64,000 nucleotides of DNA from Liquidambar formosana (Eukaryota > Streptophyta > Magnoliopsida > Saxifragales > Altingiaceae), in NCBI GenBank assembly GCA_039720395.1, contig CM077826.1, positions 28,640,810-28,704,809 on the forward strand. Direction: 5' to 3'. Numbering within the stretch: position 1 is the first letter of the stretch; every line of letters starts with the position of its first letter. The notes under the pieces are model-generated. The model was not told the origin of the DNA and made no database searches. It saw only the letters and a list, made by a program, of their open reading frames with translations. Shown one piece after another: positions 23,192 to 32,634 of the stretch. Both the position numbers and the translations under genes were made by a program.

Positions 23192-26173
23192 CTTATAGGA
23201 AGAATGAAATAAATGAAATGACCATATATCTATGATGGTTGTAAAGGTTAGGGACACGTGTGGGATACGTGTGATGCACTCACCTATCCATAAATTAACA
23301 TATATAATATAATATGTCTTCAAGAAGCATCCAACAAAGTAAAGAATATTGGAGAGTATACTACACACTATTCCTACAAGATTCTACCCGTTAGTTCTCC
23401 TATTATATAATATCAATATATATATACATCCATCTATATTCAGTTAAAAGGACCCACCAAATGCAAAAATATATATACATAAAATAATGTTGTGTTTTTC
23501 AAATAAAATTCAATTCCAATATATCTCAAAATTAACATATAATATAATAATTATCTAGGGTGTTACAGTAGCCATGGATTTTGTTAAAGTTAGAGGTTTT
23601 CGCAAGGTAAGAAGCCCTCGGTTTGTTGAGCAAAATCGATAGATAGGTTTCTTTGGTTATTTGGTTTTGAGACTTAGTAATAAGATTGGGCTTGGAAAGC
23701 GAAGAAGCATGGGATATTACTGGTTGGATTTGGAGAAAGTCACAATGAAGGACGGGAGAACATTTTACTTGAGAGAGAGAAAGGGGTTTTGGGAAGGTTT
23801 GTTGTTTGAAGGGTAGTTTTGTCGGATAGAAATAAAAGGGGGAGTGTGGGACGGCAGCGATGGAGTGCGCGAACAGCACTGCCCTATTAAAATTGTAAAA
23901 ATTGGGGGGGGGGGGGGGGGGGGGCTAGTGTGGTTCCATCACTGTCTAGATGGGCCTACTAAGGGGGGAACCGCAAGTGCTCCCTTAAGCTGCTTAAGAA
24001 CTCGAGTCTTACCCTTAACTTAGCCCTACTGAAGATAAGTGGCTCCAATGCATAAGTAGGACCATCAAGGGACAAGTACACATCACGGCAGTATGCCACT
24101 GCCATCGAGACTAACCCTTGACTACTTGGCCTCGTACACCTTTATCCTCATTTATTCCATAGCTTATCCTTCCTACCTCATACCGAGCAATGAAATTCTT
24201 TTATAGAGTTAGAGATACGTCAAGTCCTACCATACAATCAATTGACTATAAGAGAAGGCGGATATTGGTTCTATTTCATTTAGAAATATTCCAATAAGGT
24301 ACAAAATATATTTTCAACAATTTGTAGTACAAAATAGATTTTCAGTAAAGAGTGTCTAGAGCTCAGTTGGTGTGGACACCAGGCCCTAGACTAACCATCA
24401 CGCACGTGTACGAGCGCCGACGCGGTCGAAGGACAGCCCATCTGGTAACCTTGTGGCTAGACGAGATGTAGGAGTAGATGATCTTTATTTCCTTTTTATT
24501 TTATTTTATTTTATTTGGTTTATTTTGGGATTTTATTTATTTCCTTATATGATGTACTGGGAGTCTATATAAGATTCTTAATTTTTAGGGTTTCATTATG
24601 CTAATGAATGAATTAAACATTGTTTTACTTACAGTTTGGTGCCGACTCCAAACAAACCATAGGCGTGATCCCATCTGGTCACCTTGTGGCTACAAGACCT
24701 AGGAGTAGATGATCTTTATTCCTTTTTATTTCATTTTATTTTATTTGGTGTATTTTGGGATTGTTATTTATTTCCTTATATGATGTACTAGGAGTCTATA
24801 TAAGACTCTTAATTTTTAGGGTTTCATTATGCTAATGAATGAATTAAACATAGTTTGGTACCAACTCCAAACAAACCATAGGTGTGAAGCCTAGGGTTCT
24901 TCCCTCCCCCTCTTATCTTCTTCTCTCTTTTCTTGTGTGTTCTCAGTGATTCGTGTGCATGTATTGCATCATCTAGTGTCCGATCAAAAAGTAGCCTTCT
25001 TCTTTTTTTTTTTTTTTTTTTTTTTTCCCCCAGAAAGAGAGCTAAAAGCATCAAAGAGGAACAAAGAATCCCAACTAGGTTGGCACTCAAAGCACTCACC
25101 ATCATTTGCCTTAAGCGCCAAATTTTATTAAGAAAAGAAAACTAAAGTAAATAAGTAAGCCTACTAGGAGATAAGGAAACAAAAACCAAACTGTTTGGTC
25201 TTGGTGGCTTATAATGCCACAATCCAGCTCACATAGGAAGAAATAAAATAAAAAGGCATTCGAAGACTCTCCAACAAGAAGGTAACCAGCTTCAAAAAAG
25301 AGCTTAAGAAACAAATCTATGCCTTCTTTGATTAGGCTGGGGTTAGAAATAAATGTTCAACCAATGGTCACTTCTCTAGTATCGGTTGGATGATTTCGAG
25401 TTGGTGTTGTATGTGCAAAGGTAGTGAAGAGACGTTGGACCATCTTTTCCTGCATTGTATGTTTGCTAAAGAACTATGGGATGCTTCTTTTCTCAATGAA
25501 TGTTATTATAGGATGGATGGTATTATTGAGGATATGCCCCTATCTATCTGTATCTCATAGTTCGCTGCTTTCATATGAATAGCCAGCCATCTTGTTCACT
25601 TATTTGAGGCTTCATTTAGTATGAACGATTGAACATTAACCATGATCTGGACAACGATTTAGGAAACTTTTAACTGCTAAATTGTTCACGGCATAAGAGA
25701 GAGACTTCTGTTAAGTATTTTATATATACCTTCAAAATGAATCAGTTCAATTGGTGTTTTTCATGTGTGTGTGTTGGGGGGGGGGGGGGGGGGGGGGGTG
25801 TTGTTGAGGCACTTTCTGGAAGTACAGTACTTAAATGATACAGCATATTAACTCCAAAAGCTTATGCATAGATACTTCATTAGAATCTACAATTACCATC
25901 ATTTTGCATTAATTTATTTTGATTGAAACAAGAGGGTATGAATCGGCCATATTAAAGTTCATGATGACCACATGCTGCATATAAATTGCTCCATATGTAA
26001 TACTTAATTAATATGTTTTCCTGGCCATGTTCATTAGCTCAGTAAATCATTTTGCCGAAAATGAACTAGTTCAAGTATATTGATGATAGCATTTACTGTT
26101 TAGTGGTGAATCATCTTAAAGATTCAGCTTTGTTCTTACTCGTGTGGGCTCTGATGCAGATGATGATGATTAA
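2071..26173 (+). CDS. CAX: Vacuolar cation/proton exchanger, CAX2/CAX5 type (11 coding exons)
   Basis: H+-coupled antiporter that moves Ca2+ and other divalent metals such as Mn2+ into the vacuole across the tonoplast. Coding exons: 2071-2331, 3045-3112, 3221-3249, 5057-5253, 5377-5589, 12826-12960, 15881-15997, 16074-16127, 16381-16497, 18921-19014, 26160-26173. All have AG/GT borders and keep one frame, giving 432 residues, normal for the family. The c-1 ion-selectivity repeat with GNATE lies at residues 129-133 and the c-2 repeat with GNAAEH at 323-328. Between the two halves is the acidic stretch [11 protein letters not shown] (about 259-270), the acidic motif known from CAX proteins. About eleven hydrophobic segments are visible. 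The start is the ATG right after a splice acceptor; the [19 protein letters not shown] beginning resembles CAX2/5 N-termini. The C-terminus ends in DDDD from a 14-nt last exon. Oddities: introns of 7.2, 2.9, 2.4 and 7.1 kb packed with transposons. CAX2 versus CAX5 identity is not resolved. Confidence 0.93.
2422..2467. repeat. (TA)n microsatellite
   Basis: About 20 TA repeats in CAX intron 1, directly abutting the left LTR of the TRIM element. Confidence 0.9.
2468..2798 (-). mobile_element. Complete TRIM (miniature LTR retrotransposon), 331 bp
   Basis: Two direct repeats of exactly 112 bp (2468-2579 and 2687-2798) flank a 107-bp internal domain. Both repeats run TGTTAA...CCCAACA on the plus strand. 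Read on the minus strand, the LTR begins TGTTGGGAAGTCCCACATC. The right-hand (5') LTR is followed directly by TGATATCAAAAC, a degenerate initiator-tRNA-Met primer-binding site (2675-2686). The purine tract GTGTGAGGAAG (about 2580-2590) precedes the left (3') LTR. There is no coding capacity, as expected for TRIMs. The element sits in CAX intron 1, antisense to the gene, between a (TA)n and a (CA)n microsatellite, so target-site duplications cannot be read. Confidence 0.85.
2797..2843. repeat. (CA)n-(GT)n microsatellite, palindromic centre
   Basis: A CA run flips to a GT run around ACGTGT near 2830, so the tract is self-complementary. It abuts the right LTR of the TRIM. Confidence 0.85.
3780..4756 (+). 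mobile_element. 5'-truncated LINE fragment (zf-RVT end) in CAX intron 3
   Basis: Conceptual translation over frameshifts gives the C-terminal zinc-binding domain of plant L1-type reverse transcriptases: at about 4225-4350 it reads [14 protein letters not shown], then [16 protein letters not shown], with the usual C..C..H..C spacing. A short A-rich tail with poly-A (about 4745-4756) marks the 3' end. It lies in sense orientation to CAX. The same subfamily occurs at 37760-38680 on the other strand. Confidence 0.7.
5944..5999. repeat. (TA)n microsatellite
   Basis: Imperfect TA repeat in CAX intron 5, followed by a G-rich stretch and a T-run. The ORFs reported across it are low-complexity only. 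Confidence 0.85.
6332..6363. repeat. (CA)n microsatellite
   Basis: About 15 CA repeats followed by TATATA, just left of a hairpin MITE. Confidence 0.85.
6384..6533. mobile_element. Hairpin MITE, copy 1
   Basis: Imperfect inverted repeat: the left arm starts CAGCACGTGTTGATATAAG and the right arm ends CTTATGTCAAAA... read in reverse, with the shared core CACCATGCATTG / CCAATGCGGG. The arms are closely related to the MITE at 14507-14660, so the two define a family with GTTGATATAAGTTATAT near the ends. It lies between (CA)n and (TA)n microsatellites. Exact ends and target duplication are not determined. Confidence 0.55.
6630..6660 (-). mobile_element. Helitron-like 3' terminus
   Basis: Read on the minus strand the sequence is CCTGGGCATCGCCCGGGG, a GC hairpin, then TTCCTA and CTGG followed by T. 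A short hairpin about 10 nt before CTRR at an A|T insertion site is the signature of a Helitron 3' end. If right, the element body extends to higher coordinates and would contain the tandem segment and U2-like copies below. No 5' TC end or helicase was found, so this is a candidate only. Confidence 0.4.
7420..7478 (-). pseudogene. U2 snRNA 5'-end-like segment, copy 1
   Basis: The minus strand from 7478 reads ATACATTTCTTAGCC, then TTTTGGCTAAGAT, then TGTAGTAT and GTTCTTATCA. This is colinear with the 5' end of plant U2 snRNA, including the stem I loop and the branch-point recognition sequence GUAGUA. Similarity stops after about 55-60 nt, and no Sm site or stems III/IV follow. I saw no USE promoter element upstream. 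It is therefore a truncated retrocopy or captured fragment, not a working gene. Confidence 0.72.
7760..7815 (-). pseudogene. U2 snRNA 5'-end-like segment, copy 2
   Basis: The minus strand from 7815 reads ATACCTTTCTTAGCC, TTTTGGCTAAGAT, GTGTAGTAT and then GTTCTCATTAG. It is closer to U2 at the very 5' end than copy 1 but diverges sooner. Both copies share flanking sequence beyond the U2 part (a CTCTCTTTCTCTC stretch on the minus strand), showing that they arose by duplication of one U2-containing segment rather than by two insertions. Confidence 0.72.
8000..10760. other. Intron 5 sequence without recognised genes
   Basis: A-rich on the plus strand with many poly-A runs (for example 8910-8930, 8985-9012 and 10136-10160). 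A short repeat, AGTTGGACAATGTCT, occurs at about 8049 and 8112. No protein family could be recognised on either strand. Confidence 0.5.
10985..12090. other. Intron 5 sequence, nothing recognised
   Basis: A 90-codon minus-strand ORF at 11625-11897 resembles no family known to me and has no supporting context. The rest is AT-rich non-coding sequence. Confidence 0.45.
12107..12306 (+). mobile_element. tRNA-derived SINE
   Basis: About 200 bp with a polymerase III A-box-like sequence (TTAACCTAGTGGA, near 12119) and a B-box-like sequence (GTGTTCGAAACAC, near 12180), the layout of plant tRNA-derived SINEs. The 3' end has TACCCTTGTTATATATA. The 7-bp word TATGTTA occurs immediately before (12100-12106) and after (12307-12313), a plausible target-site duplication. 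It lies in CAX intron 5. Confidence 0.65.
12961..14500. other. Intron 6, left part
   Basis: AT-rich. At 13690-13960 there is a stretch with repeated AGTTGATCGATT and GAGATCTCAC-like words and a TATATATAG box near 13843 followed by a leader-like sequence, which could be part of an LTR. A (TC)n tract lies at 14040-14062 and a direct repeat AAAATTATGGCATAATTTTT at about 14320-14360. No gene seen. Confidence 0.4.
14507..14660. mobile_element. Hairpin MITE, copy 2 (154 bp)
   Basis: Nearly complete inverted repeat: the left arm runs GGTCC...GAGGACATGTTGATATAA...CACCATGCATTG and the right arm CAATGCATGG...TTATATCA...GACATGTCC...GGACC in complement. The loop is only a few tens of bases. It is flanked by TA-rich microsatellite sequence on both sides and is homologous to the element at 6384-6533. 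Confidence 0.7.
14990..15056. repeat. Compound (TA)n-(TG)n microsatellite
   Basis: TA, TG and TA runs alternate in CAX intron 6. Confidence 0.85.
16612..16708 (-). mobile_element. Solo LTR of the TRIM family
   Basis: In CAX intron 9, the segment AAGTTATTAGGTGGAGGGCC ... GACTTTCCAACA aligns end to end with the 112-bp LTRs at 2468-2579 and 2687-2798, but is more diverged and lacks a partner LTR. It is therefore probably a solo LTR in the same orientation. Confidence 0.65.
16720..18480. other. Intron 9 sequence without recognised genes
   Basis: AT-rich, with an A-rich stretch of recurring ACTAAAATAGAAA-type words at 17330-17530 and a GGGTTAGGGTTAGGG stretch near 17105 too short to be telomeric. 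A GATACGATATGAT-like stretch near 17880-17940 recalls one at 37090-37260. Nothing coding was found. Confidence 0.45.
18481..18498. repeat. Poly-C tract, 18 nt
   Basis: Uninterrupted run of 18 C in CAX intron 9. The two ORFs crossing it (proline-rich on plus, glycine-rich on minus) are artefacts of the run. Confidence 0.95.
20666..20914 (-). pseudogene. Copia RNase H fragment
   Basis: Contains SDADWA followed by RRSISG and LVTWTSKK, the conserved signature of plant copia RNase H (usual form DADWAG..DRRSTSG). The frame continues after one stop into ARSSA..DYRAMA, again typical. Only about 80 codons are open; the N-terminal part is aberrant. Confidence 0.75.
21863..22156 (-). pseudogene. Copia reverse transcriptase fragment
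   Basis: Holds the catalytic YVDDIVITG motif followed by [12 protein letters not shown], diagnostic of Ty1/copia RT. Only the C-terminal third of the RT domain (97 codons) survives as an ORF. Confidence 0.85.
22447..23892. mobile_element. Mutator-like TIR element, 1430 bp, 8-bp target duplication
   Basis: The terminal inverted repeats are about 95 bp. The left end reads GGACAGCGCTATTCGCG and the right end, in complement, GGGCAGTGCTGTTCGCG, and similarity continues through TTTCTATCC and ACAAAACTACCC to AATAAACC / AACAAACC. The element spans 22455-23884 and is bounded by TATTAAAA at 22447-22454 and 23885-23892. Long TIRs with an 8- to 9-bp duplication point to the Mutator superfamily. The interior includes (TC)n, (TA)n and, near 23555-23570, a TGTAACACCCTAG (minus strand) LTR-like end, so a second element may be nested. 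No transposase was found. Confidence 0.65.
23904..23924. repeat. Poly-G tract, 21 nt
   Basis: Uninterrupted run of 21 G in CAX intron 10, just right of the Mutator-like element. Confidence 0.95.
24437..24890 (+). repeat. Two-copy tandem repeat, 233-bp period, promoter-like content
   Basis: Unit 1 starts at 24437 and unit 2 at 24670, both with CCATCTGGT(A/C)ACCTTGTGGCTA. Each contains GATGTACTGGGAGTCTATAT or its close variant with a TATATAAG box, then AATTTTTAGGGTTTC, then GTTTGGTGCCGACTCC (GTACCAACTCC in unit 2). Unit 1 also has TTTTACTTACAG, a good splice acceptor. The same ordered words occur, in complement, inside the MITE at 35754-36342, so this is a repeat-family module and not a CAX exon. 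Confidence 0.75.
25003..25026. repeat. Poly-T tract
   Basis: Run of T followed by CCCCC. It could be the reversed poly-A tail of a minus-strand retroelement extending to about 25320, but no coding remnant proves it. Confidence 0.5.
25330..25560 (+). mobile_element. LINE zf-RVT fragment in CAX intron 10
   Basis: Translation gives [20 protein letters not shown] followed by [10 protein letters not shown], the zinc-binding region at the C-terminus of plant L1-type reverse transcriptases. It is short, with stops beyond it and no visible poly-A tail. Confidence 0.7.
25776..25798. repeat. Poly-G tract, 23 nt
   Basis: Uninterrupted run of 23 G preceded by a short (GT)n, about 360 bp before the last CAX exon. 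Confidence 0.95.
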
Positions 26174-26720
26174 AATTCAAGGACTTAGTCGGCCCCCACA
26201 AGGACCGAAATATTCCATTTCCTTATCCAGGAAGGTATGGAAGGTGATATGAGAAGTTGTTTCCTTACATGTGACACCTGCATCGTGTTCATGTAATGAG
26301 TTATGCATAGGTTCACCCTCACGACAAAGGCTGGAAAAATTTTGGACTTTGTGAAAGGAAAAAAGAGGAAGGCTTTTGATCCTGTGTGCAAGCAGGGAAA
26401 CTGGGCGTGTATGGTTTTTTGGTTCCAAATCCCTGTGGACTTTCATGATGGTTTAGAGAGGAAGCCATCATTAATCTGTTTTAAGCTGAGAAATCCTGCT
26501 TGATGATGTTTAAGTCCTAATTTTTTGACAATCCCGTATGCAGGACTGTGTGAGCATGTGCATGTTTTAAAAGATTGCTATAGGTTGATTTCGTGCATGA
26601 CGCAGCATTTTGGGCAGCATTGATACCCTCTATGGTCACACTTCTCATTTCTATCAACTGATAGAATTTTATTGATTTCATCAACAGATGTTCCGAGTTT
26701 TACTTGAGAAATATAATTGG
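26174..26720 (+). other. Probable CAX 3' untranslated region
   Basis: Sequence after the CAX stop codon, less AT-rich than the introns, without conserved coding potential. The polyadenylation point cannot be fixed by eye. The overlapping short ORFs on both strands (26177-26503) are likely spurious. Confidence 0.4.
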
Positions 26721-27287
26721 AGGTAGTACCTGAGAAATGACATTGGGTTTCTCCAATGACTTGTTAGCCCCAGGAAATATGGGCATGTAGTATTCAATGG
26801 CCTTTGGGCCTAGTGACATATGTACCGACTTTTTGGAGGTCTTGGTTTCAAATTGTTATAGAATAAGGTTTGTTATATGACGGACCTGACATTTCTTACC
26901 TGTTACCCACTCCAAGGAGCTCTGAACGGCTGCACAATTGCAGCAGCCCTTGCAAAAATAGTGGAGTGAGTCTCATTAACAGTAACTTCTAGGTCTTGTT
27001 ACAGCCTGCAACCTCAACACCCAGAGTTACGGCACGCAATGGCTCTCAGCGTATGGGATAACACAGAGACGGTAACGATATAGCATAGGAATGGAGACAC
27101 CCTCTCCAGAGCCCTCCTTGAATCACATTAGGAGCCATCTGTGCTAATGGTCGAACAACCAGCCGCAGCGACCACTGACATTACTTTTGAGGGAAATCAT
27201 AAAAATTCCCTAAGTTATAAAGAAAAGCCTTTTACAAAGCCTTTTTTATTTTGTATTATATATGTTCTTTAATATGATCATGAATTC

Positions 27288-27323
<36 letters not shown>

Positions 27324-29046
27324 GGGAACGGTCTGAAGTTTGGGAGGCTAGGATGAAGGGAACTGGCCAGTAATTTGGTAATAGGTAACAGAACAATTTT
27401 GAAGCATTTTTGTTGATTTGGCTGTGTATCAGTTGGTTTGTTGTTTTGGGCAAACAAATTGAATTTTGTGGGATGTAAGAAAACATAGCCATTGAGGAAG
27501 CGTTTGACAATCTGATGTAGATGTAGCAGAGAGGGTTTAACTGGTGAGACCATGAGACTTGAGGAAAGACTATCTATATTTGGGCACAAAAACCTTGAAA
27601 GGAGTACGAGAAACCACTGTTTCATCTCTATTCCCATTGTTCTCTGAACATATCGTCTTTTGGGTGTGTCTTCGGACAGTTAAATCTTCAACCTTGTGCA
27701 CTAAAAAGTAAAAACACATGGTCATATATGTTGCAGCATTGCTCTACCGACTTCCAAATGATCTACTTCAGTAAGGTCATGACTTTTAAAACGTGATCTG
27801 CAAGATTTAAAGGGGTTGACCTTACTACGTTAAAAGGACTTAAAGCAATTGAAATTTTGTAGAAATGCAAAATATTTAAGAATAAAAGGCTTCCAATTTG
27901 TGGTGGTTTTTTAAGATTACTTGTGCTTTTCGTATCGAATTTGGAATTATACAAACCAATATAGAGTACACGCTTAAAAGAATAATTGATTGCGATTCCC
28001 AAACACTCGCTGCTGCTACTCAAGAATCATAATTGATTTCTCATTTCAGATCTCAATGAGATGCTATAAGTGAAAATTTTCCGAAAACACGCTCCTACAA
28101 ATCTCTCAAATTTTTGACACGTACCTCGATTTGCTTCATCCCCAACGGCTCTTGGCGTATCCTCCAACTTGGACAAGCATGGGACCTCCCCATGGTTATA
28201 GACACCCAATTTGCAAGGGCTTGTATGAATAACAAGAGTTTTTATGCTTTATTACCTCTGAAAAATTACAAACAATTGAAACGATGCTATGAATACAATA
28301 AATAAAAATATTAAGTAAAACTTATCAATTCCAAGATGCTGAGGCGTGGAAATTAATCCATTGTCCTTCTGTGCAACAAGTGGCAGCCGGCGATCACCCT
28401 CTAGAGGATACAACAGCGGCTTTGTTGTGTATGCCCGAACTCGTCAAAGTTTATGCCCAAAATATAAATCTCGACCAAAAAAAAAAAATGCAGAAATTGA
28501 GTAGAGAAGGAGGAGAGAAAATGAGTCTATTAGGTGATACTCTGTGTCCGAGTGAGGGCTAATATGCAGCTTATTAGACCCAATACCCATTTTTATTGCA
28601 TCAGGTGCACTACCATGAAAGATAATAAACTGTGCTGATTCTCCTGCTTATTTAATATATGTAAAAAAATAATTATAAAAAACGATAGTCAACACATTAA
28701 AGCCTTCACTATATACCTTCCGCAAGAGATAACAAAAAAACAAGAAAGAAATATAAAACCATTGATACGTGCGGATGCACCAAGATATATGTATATATTA
28801 TTACTTTTTAAAGCAATTTATCCAACAGGGCTGTCAGCCAAAACTCAAAAGCCAACGTAGAGGTCACATTGTGGCCATCGAATGGCTGATTTTGCGATTG
28901 ATAAGAAATACTTGACGCTTATGATCAAAATGTCACCATGTAGATCCCATCAAGAGCTTTTTAGTACTATTTTTGTCAACTCTTGCAAGATCAAGACATA
29001 TGACGGCTTAAAGTTTTGGAGTAAACATACAAAGAAAAGAGCAAAG
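26721..29046. other. Intergenic region, no recognised gene
   Basis: Contains a GC-richer stretch at 26930-27180 and a (GA)n tract at 27291-27320. Minus-strand ORFs at 27278-27637 and 28027-28209 match nothing I know; the first owes its length partly to the (GA)n tract. No feature could be supported. Confidence 0.4.
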
Positions 29047-30545
29047 TTTTTTTTTTTGGATAAGTGAGTAATTATATAGAAGAAAGAAAGAAAGAAAGAA
29101 AGAATAAATATAAGCCTAAAGGCTAGAGAAATCAAATCAAACACAGCCTCTTAAGCTAACTTATAAAAGAAAGCTGAATAGTCTGTGTAAGATTAAAACC
29201 CTCACAGCCTGAGGTAAGCCAAAAGAAGACAAAAATTAACCAAAAATTTTAGCGCATATTCCCCAATTAGTACAAAAAATTATATTTCTGAAATTATCTC
29301 TAACTGTAGTAAAACTTATAGCTCTAAATCTGATGTCATTTTCAATTAAAGTAACAATGACTTAGTGGGGACGAAAAGCATTATCATGAAGTCTCCCATT
29401 ACTTTCACGCCAGACAAGATAAATGGTTGCTGCCCAAGCCATTTTCTTGAATGTGGAAGCAAAAGTATTCCCTTTCAAGTTGTGGGTGGCCCACAAAAGT
29501 TCATTTGCCCAAAATCATGGGTGTCTAGTTACACAACATTTCCTCAAAACGTCCTTTCAAATGGCAACAATAAAAGTACAAGCAAAGAAAAGGTGATCTC
29601 TGTTTTCGTCTTGAAGTTGGCAAAGAACACAAGTTGCTAGGTATTAATCCCTCAAGCTCTTAATTTGTCGTTAGTGGGCAAATGGTTAAGAATAGCAAGC
29701 CAAGAAATGAAGGCATGCTTAGGAATCAATTTCAGAAACCATAAGACCTTAAGCCAATCAACTTCAATACCATGGGCCCTGATTGCATCCGGGTAGATCT
29801 AGTAGAAAAGGCACCATCTGAAGCAGGTGCCCAAGAAATAATATCAGGGATGTTTTGATTAGGCCTAAGAGAGAGAGGAGTAGCATTTTGAATTTCAAGT
29901 AATTCAGCAGCGTTAGTCTCTAGCCATAGCCAAGAATTATTCAAAACAATCGCACTAATCCAAGCTTGAGAAGATATAGGTGCATCATTCATTATTTTAT
30001 CACCAAACCGTTGAGCAAGGGCCCAAGAGGATGCCAATTATCAAACCACAAAAATGAAGAGCAGCCATCACCAATAGTGTGCTTAATAAAAGGTCTAACA
30101 TAATCTCTCAATTTCAAAATCTTCCCCCAGACCCAAGAGCAATCTGAAGGTGTTCTAATAGACCAAAAACTATTGTTCCGCAATAGATATAGCTTCACCC
30201 ATGCAACCCATAATGAGTCAGCCTTACCAAAAAGATCCCAGATATGCTTAGTCATAGAAGCAATATTTGAATCAACAACTTTACGCAACCCCAGACCACC
30301 CTCAGCTTTTGGATTACAAACAGCTGCCCAACTCACTTTAGCAACTGAAACTTGAACCTCCTTACCAGACCATAAGAAATTACATAAAAGTTACTCAAGA
30401 GATTTATAAATCTTGTTGGGTAAAATAAAAACTATACACCAAAAAGCGTGGATGCTGTAAAGAACTGAGTTGAATAATTGTAGCCTACCAGTGTAGGATA
30501 AGTTTTTGCTGCTCCAAGATTGTATCCACTTGGTGACATGCTCTA

Positions 30546-32294
30546 TTAAAAGATGGCAGTCCATGAAAGACAATCTTTTCGTGATAAGAGGAACCCCAAG
30601 GTAACGGACAGGTAGAGAACCTTCTGAAAAACCAATGCTAAGCAGAATACTATCTTGACATCAACATTGACCCCAAAGAAAAAACTCACACTTTTATTGG
30701 GGTTAGCTTTCAGACCAGAGTGCTCTCCAAATTCCATAAGAACCTGCCTGATGATAGAAATGGAGGTATCATCTCCATGGCAGAAGATAAGTAAATCATC
30801 CGCAAAGCATAAATGGGTAAGCTTAAGTTTTCCACATCTGCTATGATATTTCAAAGAAGGCAAGCTAGATGCATCAGCAAGTAGACGAGAAAACACCTCC
30901 ATAATAATGACAAACAAGTAGGGGGAAAGAGGGTCACCTTGATGTAAACCTCTCTTGCCATGAAAATAACCCTCGAGCCCTCCATTAATGGAGACTGAGA
31001 ATTTCGGAGAACAAACACAAGCTTTGATCCAACTGATAATGTGGGTAGGGGTATTGAGAATGGTAAGCACATTCAGCAGAAAATCCCAATTAACAGTATC
31101 ATATGCTTTCATAAGATCAACCTTGATAGCACATCTGGGAGGGCCTCCACGTCTGTGATAATTCTCAAGGATCTCTTGAGCCAAAAGAATGTTAGAAATT
31201 TTCCTCCCTTGAACAAAAGCTGACTGATTCGAGCTTATAAAATTAGGAAGACAAGATTTAAAATGATTAGCAATAATCTTCGAGATACCCTTATAGATTG
31301 TGTTACAACAAGAAATAGGCCTGAAATCACCCATGGAAGGGGGGTTCTGAACTTTAGGAACAAGAGCTATACTGGTTGGATTCGCCTCTCCAAGAAGTTT
31401 GCTTTCCTGAAAGAAAGAACTCACTGCTGCAACAACATCTCTACCCACTATATGCCAAGATTTTTTAAAGAAACCAGCTGTAAAACCATCTAGGCCTGGT
31501 GCTTTGTCATTGTTGAGAGAAAAAATGGTATCCTTTATCTCAGCTGCATTCACAGGCTGGTTAAGACAATTTAATTGATCTTCATCCCAGCAAAAACTAT
31601 CAAGCCTTCCCAGTCTATGCAAACTGTTAAGACGAACAATAGAGGTGTCACAAAGAAGATTTTTAAAATAATTAACAGCCTCACCTTTCACTTCCTTAGG
31701 GCTGGACAAAAGATTTCCATTGGCATCAAGAATTCTGCTTAGCTCATTAAAGGAGTTCCTGCTCTTGACAACCTTATGGAAATAACCTGTGTTTTGATCC
31801 CCAAGTTTAAGCCAATTGATACGAGATTTCTGTTTAAGAAATGCCTCCTCTGCAGAAGCCAAATCAACATACTTCTTGAGACGATCCTGCTCCACTAAGC
31901 CAAGATTAGAGATATGAGGATTAAGAAGGAGCTGAGTTTGAGCACTATCAAGGTTAGTCTTAGCTTGGATCACTTTCTCTCTTATAGCACCATATTGACA
32001 TTTATTGAATTTCCGCAGTTCTCTCTTGAGGGCTTTGAGCTTGCAATAAAGAACAAATATGGGGGTACCAGAGAAATTCATCTCCCAGCATTTCTGAACA
32101 GTAGGAAGAAAATTAGAATGGTTGAACCAGATTAAAAAATTTGGAAGGCTTCTTGACTTTGTTCTGAGAATCAGAGTTGGTAACAACAGCTGGAGAGTGA
32201 TCCGAAACACCTGGACAGCAAAACACTGCAGAAGAATGAGGAAAAAAGTCCAGCCATCTATCATTGATGAGCACCCTATCAAGTTTACGAGCAA
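30546..32294 (-). pseudogene. LINE reverse transcriptase domain
   Basis: A 582-codon ORF covering the linker after the endonuclease and most of RT. Visible motifs: DKAPGLDGF, FRPISCCNTIYKGISKI, SNQSAFVQGRKI, DLMKAYDTVNWDFL (first catalytic Asp), LHQGDPLSPYLF and CFADDLLIF (catalytic DD). The open frame ends after the catalytic core. The initial residues before about position 45 are read out of the true frame, which continues into the overlapping endonuclease ORF. Confidence 0.9.
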
Positions 32295-32634
32295 TCAAAG
32301 CATCCCCAATTCTTTTATTGGTCTGAGTGAATAAAGGACCTAAGAATGGCATATCAAAAAGATCAACATGAAGTAAACAATCATGAAAATCAACAATGCC
32401 TTGAGAATGAGTAATAGAACCACCAAATCTCTCACTATGAAATCTAGGAGTGTTAAAATCTCTGAGAATAATCCAAGGGTTGTTACCATTAGCAGCAGAA
32501 ATAGCTTTGATGTGATCCCATAAATAATTCCGTTCATGAAGAGAATTGGAGGCATAAACAAAAGAACAGAGAAACAACTTTTGCTCCTTAGAAAGAAGAG
32601 CCCTGCAATGGATGATTTGATAAGATGAAAACAC
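32113..32634 (-). pseudogene. LINE endonuclease domain, C-terminal part
   Basis: AP-endonuclease-like domain of a plant LINE. It shows YASNSLHERNYLWDHI, then WIILRDFNTPRF where active enzymes have GDFN (here Gly is Arg), and near the end CCPGVSDHSPAVV, matching the SDHSP catalytic motif. It overlaps the RT ORF in another frame, so a frameshift separates them. Confidence 0.85.

Noticed and set aside
27278..27637. 119-codon minus-strand ORF
   Set aside because: Ends in a Ser-Leu repeat encoded by the (GA)n tract and shows no recognisable domain.
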